Assembly: GCF_023715725.1 (NCBI RefSeq)
Contig: NZ_JAMBOT010000014.1
Span: 40,828-104,827, forward strand
Source: Paenibacillus pasadenensis
Lineage (GTDB): Bacteria > Bacillota > Bacilli > Paenibacillales > Paenibacillaceae
DNA length: 64,000 nucleotides
Reading direction: 5' to 3'
Positions within the stretch are counted from its first letter, which is position 1. The number at the start of each line of letters is the position of its first letter. The translations under genes were made by a program, and so were the position numbers. This document shows, piece after piece, positions 50,111 through 58,654 of this stretch. Under the pieces are notes generated by a model. It saw only the letters and a list, made by a program, of their open reading frames with translations. It made no database searches and had not been told where the DNA came from.

Positions 50111-51007
50111 ATGAAACATGCTGCGAAAGACTGGGAAAAGCTGCGCTTCGGCGTGGAGATTGAATTTGTCGGCGGTGATCCGGAACGCTTGGAGCTGCTG
50201 CCGGGATGGAATATGGCGCTCGACGAACAACAAACCGATGAAAGCGGAGAGGAGTCCGGCAGCGAGCTGCAGTCCCCGCCGCTTTTTTGGGAGCAGCGGG
50301 GGCAAATTGCCGAGATGGCGGACCGACTGCAGCGGCAGGGGGCGACCGTAAACTGGAGCTGCGGGCTGCATGTGCATGTCGGGCTGGAGCGGTACGGAGA
50401 AGCAATTCTTCTTCCGCTGCTGGACGCTGCGCTGCATACTCAGCATGTCTTGCAGGAGCTGCTGGACACAAGTCCGCACCGGATCATATTTTGCCCGCCC
50501 CTTACAGCGGATCGGATATGCCAGTTTCGTGAGACAGGCGACCCGGAGTCGCTTCATAACAGCGGACGGCCGCAGTCCCATCGGTTCGGTATCAACATCA
50601 ATCCTTGGTTTGAGATCGGAACCGTAGAAATGAGGTATGCCAATGGTTCGCTGGAAGCCGAGGAGATTTGCCGTGTGGCGGAGCTGTGTTTGCGGTTTGT
50701 GGAGGCTGTAGGAGCGGGAAGCAGCTTGCCTGCCGATCCGCAGGAGCTGGCGGAGGTTTTAGGCGCGGCTGTTGGCGGATACCCGCCGCGATGCGAGCCG
50801 CCAAGATGGCGGCAGGAACAGATATGGCTGGAGGAAATGCTGATTCCGGTGTTTGCGCCACTTGTCGAACCGCTCATCCCCGGCGGGGAGATTCATCATC
50901 TTCGTCCTGAGCCCGGAGGGATGGCTGTTTATGTAGAGGATAGCAGCGGTTCGCTTAGCCGGCTTTTTTTTCGGGCGGCGGCATGCGGCTGGGAGCTCTG
51001 CCGGTAA
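50111..51007 (+). CDS. amidoligase-family protein (PF12224-like)
   Basis: 298-residue member of the COOH-NH2 ligase superfamily (putative amidoligase), ATP-grasp-like relatives of glutamine synthetase predicted to form amide or peptide bonds. Motifs: RFGVEIEFVGGDPE near the start, WSCGLHVHVGLERYG, FGININPWFEIGTVEMRYAN and SLEAEEICRVAELCLRFVEA. The Glu and His residues in VEIEF, HVHV and VEMRYA form the expected metal and ATP site. ATG at 50111 has GGGAGG 9 bases upstream, inside a hairpin. No glutamine amidotransferase or cyclotransferase partner, usual in such systems, is adjacent, so the substrate is unknown. Confidence 0.83.
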   Translation: MKHAAKDWEKLRFGVEIEFVGGDPERLELLPGWNMALDEQQTDESGEESGSELQSPPLFWEQRGQIAEMADRLQRQGATVNWSCGLHVHVGLERYGEAILLPLLDAALHTQHVLQELLDTSPHRIIFCPPLTADRICQFRETGDPESLHNSGRPQSHRFGININPWFEIGTVEMRYANGSLEAEEICRVAELCLRFVEAVGAGSSLPADPQELAEVLGAAVGGYPPRCEPPRWRQEQIWLEEMLIPVFAPLVEPLIPGGEIHHLRPEPGGMAVYVEDSSGSLSRLFFRAAACGWELCR

Positions 51008-51032
51008 CAGCAGAATCCGTGCGGTGCACGTT

Positions 51033-51372
51033 CGGAAGCGGAAACGAGGCTATGAGGTGGTCGTAAGGGCGCAAACGCCCTTACGGAAGCGGAAATGCAG
51101 CGAACCAGCAGCCGTAAGGACGTCAAACGCCCTTACGGAAGCGGAAATGCAGCGAACCGGCAGCCGTAAGGACGTCAAACGCCCTTACGGAAGCGGAAAC
51201 GAGGCGAATCGGCCGTCGTAAGGACGTCAAACGCCCTTACGGAAGCGGAAACGAGGCGAATCGGCCGTCGTAAGGACGTCAAACGCCCTTACGGGAGCGG
51301 AAACGCAGCGAACCGGCAGCCGTAAGGACGTCAAACGCCCTTACGGAAGCGGAAATGCAGCGAACCGGCAGC
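51033..51372. repeat. six tandem 51-52 bp repeats, each with an inverted repeat
   Basis: Units start at 51062, 51113, 51165, 51217, 51269 and 51321, with a partial unit before the first (from 51033). Each begins CGTAAGG and contains CCTTACG; unit 1 forms a perfect 10-base stem CGTAAGGGCG/CGCCCTTACG with a CAAA loop, the others carry one internal A-C mismatch. Units come in two subtypes differing in the second half: units 3 and 4 end GAGGCGAATCGGCCGT, the others end GCAGCGAACCGGCAGC or close to it. No unique spacers occur, so this is not CRISPR. It fills most of the gap between the amidoligase gene and the gene at 51503. Confidence 0.9.
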
Positions 51373-51502
51373 CGGGGGGATTCCCTGAATTGGCGTAAGC
51401 TGGGGATTTTTCAGCGGTTCGCTCTTTTATCGGAGGGAATTTCAACGTATGCTAGCTTTTCGCCGAGCGGATAATTTTCATCAACTAAAAGGAGTGATTA
51501 AA

Positions 51503-52099
51503 ATGGAGACGAAAGAGATTAGGCAGGAGCTGAATCACATCCGCGAGGAGTTTAAGGCGAATCAAAGCCGTCTCTCGCTGGCGCCGGACGGCGCTGCGGA
51601 GGATAACGAGCTGGAAACCCGGCTTGACCGGATCGTCGCAGCTCTGCAGGAGCTTCGTCCCCGTACTCAGCCGGAGCTGGAGCAGCGCCAGCGCTTACAG
51701 GCGATGGCATCCGGCCTGCATTTGCGCAACGGCAGTCTGGACCGCTCCCATGAGCTGTCTCAGCACTTGGACACTCAAGAAGGAAGTTATTTGCACGGTT
51801 TGATGCACCGGATGGAAGGCGACTTTTCCAACGCAAACTATTGGTTCCGGCTTGCCGGCCCTCATCCGCAGGCAAAAGAGCTCCAGCGCCTGGCGGTGGA
51901 GCTGGCGGAAGGAACGCCGGGCGCCGATAACACGCTGCTGCGCAAGCTGAAACGGGAGCCGTTCTGGAATGCGGCGTTGTTTACCGACCTTGCTGCGGCC
52001 TCCTCGCTAACCGGACACCGCAGTCAGGACACGCCGCTTTTGGAAAAGCTCCAATCGTTTGAGCTTGAGCTGTTATTGGAGCATTTGGACCTCGGATAA
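51503..52099 (+). CDS. hypothetical protein with helical repeats (198 aa)
   Basis: ATG at 51503 has AAAAGGAGTG 6-7 bases upstream; the frame extends to 51449 without a site. The N-terminal 70 residues are charged and coiled-coil-like (KEIRQELNHIREEFKANQSR, LETRLDRIVAALQELRP). The centre holds YLHGLMHRMEGDFSNANYWF, a TPR-like motif seen in proteins of unknown function, and the C-terminus is helical. There is no signal peptide or membrane segment. I do not recognise a function; neighbours (amidoligase upstream, VWA lipoprotein downstream) give no firm hint. Confidence 0.65.
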   Translation: METKEIRQELNHIREEFKANQSRLSLAPDGAAEDNELETRLDRIVAALQELRPRTQPELEQRQRLQAMASGLHLRNGSLDRSHELSQHLDTQEGSYLHGLMHRMEGDFSNANYWFRLAGPHPQAKELQRLAVELAEGTPGADNTLLRKLKREPFWNAALFTDLAAASSLTGHRSQDTPLLEKLQSFELELLLEHLDLG

Positions 52100-52155
52100 T
52101 CCATGTCCAGATGATGCCGAAAACACGCCGCATTTAATATTGAACTGACTATATC

Positions 52156-52458
52156 CTATACTCCAGCAAGCTCGCCGTCACCGCGCAAAGCGGCCGCATG
52201 GCGGGCTTTGTTGGCGTGGAAATAAGCCGTGCCCTCCAGCGTTGCGCCCGATTGGGCAACAGCCTTTAATTCAACCTGAATATCCGATGCCGTATAAAAA
52301 TAATCCAGAAGATCCTCATCCCGCAGCCCCGTCACATCTACATACCACAGCCGCGAGCCTGCCTCGGTGACTAACACAAGCTCGGCCGACTCCATGTCCA
52401 GCTTACGAGTCCAATCCCCGTGCGTCAGCTCGATTGAAGCCAGCTGATAAATTTCCAT
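52156..52458 (-). CDS. small hypothetical protein (100 aa)
   Basis: ATG at 52458 is preceded by AAGGAGG about 10 bases upstream; an ATG at 52467 lies too close to it. The protein alternates beta-like segments (AELVLVTEAGSRLWYVDVTG, DIQVELKAVAQSG) with a short helix (DEDLLDYFYTASD) and ends with AYFHANKARHAAALRGDGEL. It is acidic, soluble and without Cys. No family is recognised. It is transcribed towards the 51503 gene and away from the VWA lipoprotein. Confidence 0.6.
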   Translation of the reverse strand: MEIYQLASIELTHGDWTRKLDMESAELVLVTEAGSRLWYVDVTGLRDEDLLDYFYTASDIQVELKAVAQSGATLEGTAYFHANKARHAAALRGDGELAGV

Positions 52459-52637
52459 TGCTGCCATTCCTCCTTCATCGATGCCTTCAATAATATGTTC
52501 CGATTGTACTGGGGCATATGCTGCATTGCAACCTTTGCTAAGCCGCCGCCGTCAAAGTGAAATAAATACAAAAAATGGGTAACGCTTAGGCGCATCGGAT
52601 ACTTTTTATAAGGCTTCGAGATAAGGGGGGGGACAAA

Positions 52638-54107
52638 ATGAATTTTCAGACCGATTCCGCTTATACGGCTGGAAAAAAGCAAAGCAGATTTGTCTGGCAG
52701 GCCGTGCTGTTGGCCTTGACCGTCGCCGTTTCGGGCTGTGGAGATTCGCAGGATAGCGCTGGCAAGAGCAGCACAACTACCGGCTCCAGCACGATCTCGC
52801 ATGAGAAAGCTGCTCCGGGAAGCGAAGGGAGCATTGTCACGCATGAGGCTGACGCTCCGGGAGCCAAGGGGAGCGCGACAAGCTCGGACACGGGAAACAC
52901 AGCGGTGACAGAAAAAGCCGGAGTTTCCAAAACAACAGAGGACCGCGCGTACTCCGAAGCTTTTCCGCCTGAAAAGAAGCCGCAGCCTGAGCCGCAGGCG
53001 GGCATGCTGACAGCCGGGGAGTGGGACGACAACGGCTCCTGGAGCCGCTGGCTTAAGCTGATTGGCAGCGAGGGGCGCGACGGGATTTTACAGTCGTGGG
53101 GCATTGTTCCGGATCAAAGGCTGACGGTCAAAGTAACAGCGGAAGGTGTCCCTGCCAGAGACACAAAGGTGCTGCTGCAATGCTCAGACCGTACAGAATG
53201 GTCGGCCCGGACCGACAACAAGGGCGTCGCGTACCTGTTCGGTTCGCTGCTGAGCAGCGGCGAGACGGACGTACAAAATGGCGCAGCGGATTCCAACCTG
53301 AACAGCAGCGAGGCCCCCGAATCCAATAAACGCCGCGAAGCCGTCGGCGAGGATTGCATCGTAAGCGTGCCAGAGCTCAAATCGGCGCCGTCACATCAAG
53401 TTGCCCAACAAGATTGGAAGAACGAAAACGTCGTTTCCATTAATACTTCCAACAAGCCGAAGCAACCCGACCGGACGCTTGACTTGATGCTGATGGTGGA
53501 TACAACCGGCTCCATGGCGGATGAGCTGAATTACCTTTCCAAAGAGCTGGTCGATGTCGTGAGCCGGGTGCAAAAGAAAAACGGGCAGAGCCTGAACATC
53601 AGGATCAGCCCGAATTTTTACCGTGACCATGGTGATGAATACACCGTCCGGCCGTTTCCGTTCCAGAAGGATTCGCAGCAAGCCCAGGACCGGATTGCCG
53701 AGCAGGAAGCGGACGGCGGTCAGGACTATCCGGAGGCAGTTGACGAAGCGCTTAAAAACGCGATCGGGGAGCATGATTGGAGCGAGAGCGCTCAAGCGAG
53801 ATTGCTGCTGCTTGTGCTGGACGCTCCTCCTCATCGCGGCCAATCCGAGCTGAGAGAAATTCAACAGATGACGGAGGCAGCGGCGGCAAAAGGAATCCGC
53901 ATCGTTCCAGTCGCCGCCAGCGGCACGGATTTGGAGACGGAGCTGCTGATGCGCTCGCTGGCTGCCGCAACCGGCGGCACATATGTGTTCCTGACGGATG
54001 ACAGCGGAATTGGCGGCAGCCACAAAAAGCCGGAAGGAATTGAACCGCAAATTATGCCTTTCAACGATCTGCTCGTCGAGCTGATCAGCCGTTATGCAGC
54101 CGTTTAA
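52638..54107 (+). CDS. VWA-domain lipoprotein
   Basis: 489 residues; ATG at 52638 follows a G-rich site (GGGGGGG). The signal peptide ends in a lipobox (VAVSGC), so it should be anchored outside the membrane. A low-complexity Ser/Thr/Gly/Ala stretch with two similar segments (ISHEKAAPGSEGS, VTHEADAPGAKGS) spans residues about 45-95. After a middle beta region (VTAEGVPARDTKVLLQCS) comes a von Willebrand A domain with the metal-site motif MLMVDTTGSMADELNYL, plus LLLLVLDAPPHRGQ and IRIVPVAASGTD. Such domains bind proteins through Mg. The stop overlaps the end of the convergent ABC gene by 3 bases, with no terminator visible. Confidence 0.85.
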   Translation: MNFQTDSAYTAGKKQSRFVWQAVLLALTVAVSGCGDSQDSAGKSSTTTGSSTISHEKAAPGSEGSIVTHEADAPGAKGSATSSDTGNTAVTEKAGVSKTTEDRAYSEAFPPEKKPQPEPQAGMLTAGEWDDNGSWSRWLKLIGSEGRDGILQSWGIVPDQRLTVKVTAEGVPARDTKVLLQCSDRTEWSARTDNKGVAYLFGSLLSSGETDVQNGAADSNLNSSEAPESNKRREAVGEDCIVSVPELKSAPSHQVAQQDWKNENVVSINTSNKPKQPDRTLDLMLMVDTTGSMADELNYLSKELVDVVSRVQKKNGQSLNIRISPNFYRDHGDEYTVRPFPFQKDSQQAQDRIAEQEADGGQDYPEAVDEALKNAIGEHDWSESAQARLLLLVLDAPPHRGQSELREIQQMTEAAAAKGIRIVPVAASGTDLETELLMRSLAAATGGTYVFLTDDSGIGGSHKKPEGIEPQIMPFNDLLVELISRYAAV

Positions 54108-54970
54108 TTCAGCTTGCCGTTTTTCGCCCGCGAACGGATGAAATAAGCATCCTCCAGCGTTGCGTCCTTGCGCACAAATTCCGGGCCGGGATCATGTGCT
54201 GAAAGAATTCTCACGCTCCACAGCTCATGCTCCGGCCGGACCTGAATCATCGCCTCTGCAGGCAGCTGCTCGTAGCGCGCCCGGTTGACGGAGCCGGTCC
54301 AAACCGATCCTGGCAGATCGCTCGTCCAGTCGTTCGGAGTGCCGTGAAACAGCGGTTTGCCGTCGGCAAGCCACACGATGCGGGAGGCCCATGCCTCCCA
54401 TTCGTTAAGTTCATGGGTCGAAACGACGACATAACGACCGCGCGCATAGGCAGCGAGAAAACGGATGAGCCGCAGCCGTTCAATGGAGTCCAGCGCATTC
54501 AGCGGCTCGTCCAGAAACAGATAGTCGGGAGAGCCAATAACCGATTGGGCGAGGGCAATGCGCTGGCGCACGCCTTGCGGCAGTGTTTTGATGGCGCGGC
54601 GCCGATACGGCTCCAGCTGAAACTGCGCGATGACTCGGTCCGTTTCAGTCTGTCCCGGCTCACCTTTCAGCTCTGACAAATAGCGCAGCAGCCGTTCTGT
54701 TTTCATATCCTCGTACAACTCCAGTCCCGTCGGCACATAGCCGATGGAGGCGCGAATCGCGGCCAAATCCCGGTCGCCGCTCATCGTCCCGTAGCGAATT
54801 CCCCCCTGATCAGGGAATTCTGCCGTGGCTAGCAGCTGCAGCAGAGAGGACTTGCCGGAGCCGTTTGCGCCAGCCATAACCGTTATGCCCTCGCGCAGCA
54901 GCAGCCGGGGGATGTCCAAGGTGAACACGCCGGCACGCCGTTCCCAGCGTACGCCGCTCAGCTCAATCAT
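54104..54970 (-). CDS. ABC transporter ATP-binding protein (second in operon)
   Basis: 288-residue ATPase, last gene of the operon. Walker A is AGANGSGKSSLLQLLA, Walker B YLFLDEPLNALDS and the switch His is in YVVVSTHELNEWE. The signature is LPQGVRQRIALAQSV, so the usual LSGGQ is replaced by a PQGV form seen in some multidrug/lantibiotic-type exporters. ATG at 54970 has AGGAGG 8 bases upstream. It follows a six-segment membrane protein by 12 bases, its probable partner. The substrate is unknown; the linked ECF sigma factor suggests an envelope-stress or antibiotic-response role. Confidence 0.85.
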   Translation of the reverse strand: MIELSGVRWERRAGVFTLDIPRLLLREGITVMAGANGSGKSSLLQLLATAEFPDQGGIRYGTMSGDRDLAAIRASIGYVPTGLELYEDMKTERLLRYLSELKGEPGQTETDRVIAQFQLEPYRRRAIKTLPQGVRQRIALAQSVIGSPDYLFLDEPLNALDSIERLRLIRFLAAYARGRYVVVSTHELNEWEAWASRIVWLADGKPLFHGTPNDWTSDLPGSVWTGSVNRARYEQLPAEAMIQVRPEHELWSVRILSAHDPGPEFVRKDATLEDAYFIRSRAKNGKLN

Positions 54971-54982
54971 AATGGCAGCCTC

Positions 54983-55828
54983 CTATACAACCCGCTTGAT
55001 CACGAGACTGCGTCGGTAGGCCATCCAAGTCATGCACATTCCGGCGGCCAGACAAAGCCAGTAAATAGCCGTGCGGATCACTTCCGGAGAAGAACTGCCG
55101 CTTTCAGGCATTCTCAGCACGTACTCCATCACGTTCCAGCCCATCCAGAAAAGAGAGCCGATCACAAAGGAGCTTTTTACCCCGGCACGCAGCATCACAT
55201 AGGCCGCACCGCCGGCGATCAGCACGATCAGCGACATCCACTGCAGCATAAACGGCAAAATCGGAAACTGCTCCAGCCGCGTAGTTAAATACAGCGAAGC
55301 CGCCAGGCCGAACAGCATGTTTAGGCCGCCGACGATCATCACGCGAGCCATTAACAGCAGCGCCGGAGGGTATGGGGTTATACTTTCAATCGTGCGCATT
55401 TCCCGGTTCCAGCTGCGGAAGCTGTACATCAGACCGGACAGAAACAGCATCGGGAGAAACAGCGACAGCTTGCTGCTCACCTCGGTTGTAATTGAAGAGC
55501 CTTCATCCCCGGAGCCGTACGGCAAAATATACATCAGCATAAAAAACACGCCGAGACTCGCCAGCCAATAAGCTCTCGAATAAGCGCCAAGCTGCGTGCG
55601 CAGCAGCTTAAGCAGCGTTGGACGTTTGGAGCCAGCCAGGTTGTTCCGCAGCCATTCCGGTACGCCGCCAGCGGCGAGCTCCGGCTTCAGCGCTTCAAAT
55701 GAAGGCTGCAAAGCGGCCAGCAGGCGAGCCGTATCCCCTGCGGTTACCGGATGAACCTGAAGGGACGCCAGGGGGGAGCGCAGCTCATCCTCCAGCTGTT
55801 TCAGTTCTTTATCGTTCGGCAATTCCAT
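54983..55828 (-). CDS. membrane protein encoded after the ECF sigma factor (possible ABC permease or anti-sigma)
   Basis: 281 residues. The first 85 are soluble and helical (MELPNDKELKQLEDELRS, LLAALQPSFEALKPELAAGG), followed by about six membrane segments: YWLASLGVFFMLMYILPYG, LSLFLPMLFLSGLMYSF, LLLMARVMIVGGLNMLFGLA and others. The ATG at 55828 lies 20 bases inside the end of the ECF sigma gene. Proteins in this position are often anti-sigma factors; the polytopic body instead suits a permease for the ATPase at 54104. A dual role is possible. No zinc-type HXXXCXXC motif is present. Confidence 0.7.
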   Translation of the reverse strand: MELPNDKELKQLEDELRSPLASLQVHPVTAGDTARLLAALQPSFEALKPELAAGGVPEWLRNNLAGSKRPTLLKLLRTQLGAYSRAYWLASLGVFFMLMYILPYGSGDEGSSITTEVSSKLSLFLPMLFLSGLMYSFRSWNREMRTIESITPYPPALLLMARVMIVGGLNMLFGLAASLYLTTRLEQFPILPFMLQWMSLIVLIAGGAAYVMLRAGVKSSFVIGSLFWMGWNVMEYVLRMPESGSSSPEVIRTAIYWLCLAAGMCMTWMAYRRSLVIKRVV

Positions 55829-56399
55829 CCTGTTCCCCTCCTCTCATGCGCAGCGGAGCTTCCTGCTCCTTGCCAAGCTTGGATTTTAGCCGGCGCAGCG
55901 CTTTATATAAATGAGTTTTCACCGAGCCGAGCGGAAGCTGCAGCACATCGGCGATATCCTGAAGCTTGAGATCCTGATAAAAACGGAGCAAAACGACGTC
56001 GCGCTGCACTTTAGGCAGCTCTTCCAGCGTCGATTTGATTTCCCGCCGCGTCTCCTGCCTCTCGGCAAGCTCCACGACGGACGGGCGCTCGTCCTTGCGC
56101 TCCGGTGGTTCGCCAAAGCGGTTGCGGTCGGTTTGATAGCCAGAGCTTTTCCAATAGTCCCGGCATTGATTCATCGCAACCCGGTACAGCCAGGCCTGGA
56201 CGTTGTCGGGATTGCGGCGGTCCTTCAGCTGGCGGATCAGCTTGAGAAATGTCTCCTGCACGATGTCCTCCGCACGGCCGGGGTCCTTGAGCTGGCGCTG
56301 CAAAAATCCCGAAAGCGGGGCATGGTAACGATGCACCAGCGCTTCGAAGCAGGCTTGATCGCCATTCATCATTCCCTGGACCAATTCTTCATCCGTCAC
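55809..56399 (-). CDS. ECF-family RNA polymerase sigma factor
   Basis: 196-residue sigma factor. Region 2 is visible in FEALVHRYHAPLSGFLQRQL and DIVQETFLKLIRQL, with AWLYRVAMNQCRDYWK in 2.4; region 4 in LEELPKVQRDVVLLRFYQDL and IADVLQLPLGSVKTHLYKAL. The C-terminal 20 residues overlap the next gene. It starts 5 bases after the ABC permease stop and is therefore embedded in a transporter operon, not the first gene. Members of the group answer envelope stress under control of a membrane anti-sigma factor, here perhaps the 54983 protein. I could not identify its target promoter. Confidence 0.9.
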   Translation of the reverse strand: MTDEELVQGMMNGDQACFEALVHRYHAPLSGFLQRQLKDPGRAEDIVQETFLKLIRQLKDRRNPDNVQAWLYRVAMNQCRDYWKSSGYQTDRNRFGEPPERKDERPSVVELAERQETRREIKSTLEELPKVQRDVVLLRFYQDLKLQDIADVLQLPLGSVKTHLYKALRRLKSKLGKEQEAPLRMRGGEQDGIAER

Positions 56400-56404
56400 A
56401 GCGG

Positions 56405-58654
56405 TTAACCTCCCTTTGGTTGTGTCGTAGGCATCAATGAAGTTTCAGGCATAAATTTGCTCCATAGCAGCATGAACTGCTCAAATGTCACGATTGGGAC
56501 GGAGCTTGCAGAAAGCCGTTCTCCAGCCTCGTTGCGCGGCGGCTCAGGCAGAGTCAGCCCTGACTGGCGAAACTGCTCGAGCAGCCGATAAAGATTGTCG
56601 GCATAACCGTTCTCATAAGCCGCATCTATCAGACTGCGCATCTGAATCCAGGCTGCGGATTCTTTGCTTTCAAGCCGGAACGGCGTGTCTTTGCCGCTTG
56701 TTTTGTTATATAGATAAGCATAAGCGGAGCGAATCTCTACGGCAATCGATGCCTGGCCGGAATTGTTTGCCAGCGCGCCCTTGCGGGCATTCCCGGCCCC
56801 TCGGCCCGTGTCTCCAAACAACAGCAGCGTGCTAAGCGCGTCTTCTGCATACCCGTCAAGATTCCGGCGCTCTGTCTGAGGGATGAACAGCGTGTTGTTT
56901 TCGGCATGCCAGGAGCGGGTGGCGGAATCCGTGTTCGTACCAATGAGATGCATAGGGAAAAAGAAGATTTGGTTCACCGTATCGAGCGGTGTCCCGGTAA
57001 CGGCCTCCAGCCCCTTCCTGCGTTCGTGGAACCGTTCCAGAAAGCTGTAGGCTTCATCAACGTTGCCTGCCGTCGTAATAATTTCAACAGGTTCACCGGC
57101 AAGCCGGACTTGTTCAAACCGCCCTCCAATAAGGGTCAAACCATCGGCGGAAACGCCTTGAAATTTCAACCTGCCCGCCTGCGCCTCTCCAGCAGGAAGC
57201 GTGCCGAACAGCTTGGTATCAAAGCCGCTCAGGACAACCTCATAATCCGTTTCCGGAGTGAGCGAGGCGGCCGGACGGTCGAGCAGACGGTCTTTTTCGT
57301 CAAGGGCTAACAGCGTGTCGCCTCCCGGCAGCGGATACCAGCCTAGCGATGCGGGCAAATATACGGCGCTGTTTCGGATGAAGGCAAGGTAGCTTTCGCT
57401 GCCTCCGGGACCGCTTTGCCATTCGTTCAGAACGCCGCTGTAGCTGATCGTGACACGCTGCAAGTGAAGCCTGGGGTCAAACAGCTGCTCCGCAAAACGG
57501 ATGCTGTCCGCTTCCCGCTCCCAGTGAACCGGGACACCGTTGATTTCCACCGATTGTACTTCAAGGGATGGATAAAGCAGCAGCGAAACGGTGCCTTCCT
57601 TCGCGTACTTCAACGGCTGATCGTTCTGAGCGGAAAGCAGCTTGCCCTGAACGGTCGGGATGTCCAGCCGGGCTTCAGCCTCCAAACGGCTCTTCGGCAG
57701 CATCCGGGCCTCAAGCTCCAGCCGCTCCAACCGGAAGCGGAAAAGAGCGGGATCCTGCAGCTGTTTATAAGGAGCAGCGGAAGCTTCAAGCAGCTGCTGA
57801 TGCTCGCTGCGCTGAATCTGGAGCGCTGCAAAGGGCAGGAACGCCGCCGCAGCTGCAACGAATGCGGCAAGCGCCAGCAGCCATGGACGGCTGCGGACGA
57901 GCGGAGGTTTGCTTCGGCCAAGCAGTGCCGACCCAGCGATGAGCAGGAACAGCGCGAACACAAGTCCAAACGCAAACCCCCGGAACAGCTCGTCTTTTGC
58001 CAGCTCAAACGACCATAGTTCGTTGCCGAACAGGCTGTTGTCGAACAGCGGCTGCAAATAAAATGCTTTCAGCCAGTTCCATTCATATGCCGGACGAATG
58101 TACGCCTGCAAAAACAGCGAGCCGAACACCCAGGCGCAAAAAGCGGCCGGTAGCGAGAAGCGAAGCGGTAGCAGTACGCCTAGAAACAGCCCAAGCGCAA
58201 GAGATAGGGCAAAAGACTGCTCGTATAGCAGCGCGTACGTGCCGATCTGACTCCAGATAGATGATAAAGGCAGGCCATGGCGCAGGGCGGAGGCGGCGTA
58301 AGCGGCGCTGACAGCAGCTGTATAAAGCGTCATATACGCAAAGCCGGCAAGCCATTTGGCGGCCATCCAGCCCCCCGCCGATACCGGCAAGCGGAACAGC
58401 CACTCCGCGGACGGATGGAGCAAATCGCGCCGCATGAGCAGAACGCCGAGCAGCAGCGGAATAGCCGTCGTCAGCATAAGCAGCATGATATGCGTTTCCG
58501 CCGCGTACAGATTCACATCCTGCGAAGATTCCGGCCTCAGCCTCCATGTATGCAGCAGCATCCATACGGCTGCTGCACCCGGAAGCAGGAGCGTCCAGCG
58601 CAGCAGCATCAGGGATCTCAGCTCCATGCCCGCCTGCCGCAGCATGACGCGCAT
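56405..58654 (-). CDS. large ABC-2-type membrane protein
   Basis: 749 residues, translated from an ATG overlapping the stop of the ATPase gene (TGATG). The N-terminal third contains about six membrane segments (LLLRWTLLLPGAAAVWMLLH, AETHIMLLMLTTAIPLLLGV and FAFGLVFALFLLIAGSALLG among them), followed by LALAAFVAAAAAFLPFAA. Residues 300-749 form a large extracytoplasmic domain resembling the M1-peptidase-like or gluzincin-related part of ABC-2 proteins, but no HEXXH motif is visible, so no protease activity is claimed. It pairs with the ATPase at 58654 as an exporter. The bacterial substrate is unknown. Confidence 0.8.
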   Translation of the reverse strand: MRVMLRQAGMELRSLMLLRWTLLLPGAAAVWMLLHTWRLRPESSQDVNLYAAETHIMLLMLTTAIPLLLGVLLMRRDLLHPSAEWLFRLPVSAGGWMAAKWLAGFAYMTLYTAAVSAAYAASALRHGLPLSSIWSQIGTYALLYEQSFALSLALGLFLGVLLPLRFSLPAAFCAWVFGSLFLQAYIRPAYEWNWLKAFYLQPLFDNSLFGNELWSFELAKDELFRGFAFGLVFALFLLIAGSALLGRSKPPLVRSRPWLLALAAFVAAAAAFLPFAALQIQRSEHQQLLEASAAPYKQLQDPALFRFRLERLELEARMLPKSRLEAEARLDIPTVQGKLLSAQNDQPLKYAKEGTVSLLLYPSLEVQSVEINGVPVHWEREADSIRFAEQLFDPRLHLQRVTISYSGVLNEWQSGPGGSESYLAFIRNSAVYLPASLGWYPLPGGDTLLALDEKDRLLDRPAASLTPETDYEVVLSGFDTKLFGTLPAGEAQAGRLKFQGVSADGLTLIGGRFEQVRLAGEPVEIITTAGNVDEAYSFLERFHERRKGLEAVTGTPLDTVNQIFFFPMHLIGTNTDSATRSWHAENNTLFIPQTERRNLDGYAEDALSTLLLFGDTGRGAGNARKGALANNSGQASIAVEIRSAYAYLYNKTSGKDTPFRLESKESAAWIQMRSLIDAAYENGYADNLYRLLEQFRQSGLTLPEPPRNEAGERLSASSVPIVTFEQFMLLWSKFMPETSLMPTTQPKGG

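Noticed and set aside
51024..51221. 65-codon plus-strand frame over the tandem repeats
   Set aside because: Its coding is an accident of the repeat; it lacks a ribosome binding site and ends inside the array.
51033..51372. Possible CRISPR array
   Set aside because: The repeats are directly adjacent 51-52 bp units without unique spacers, and no cas genes are nearby.
56405..58654. M1-type metallopeptidase activity in the outer domain of the ABC-2 protein
   Set aside because: The HEXXH zinc motif is not found in the sequence, so catalysis cannot be supported.
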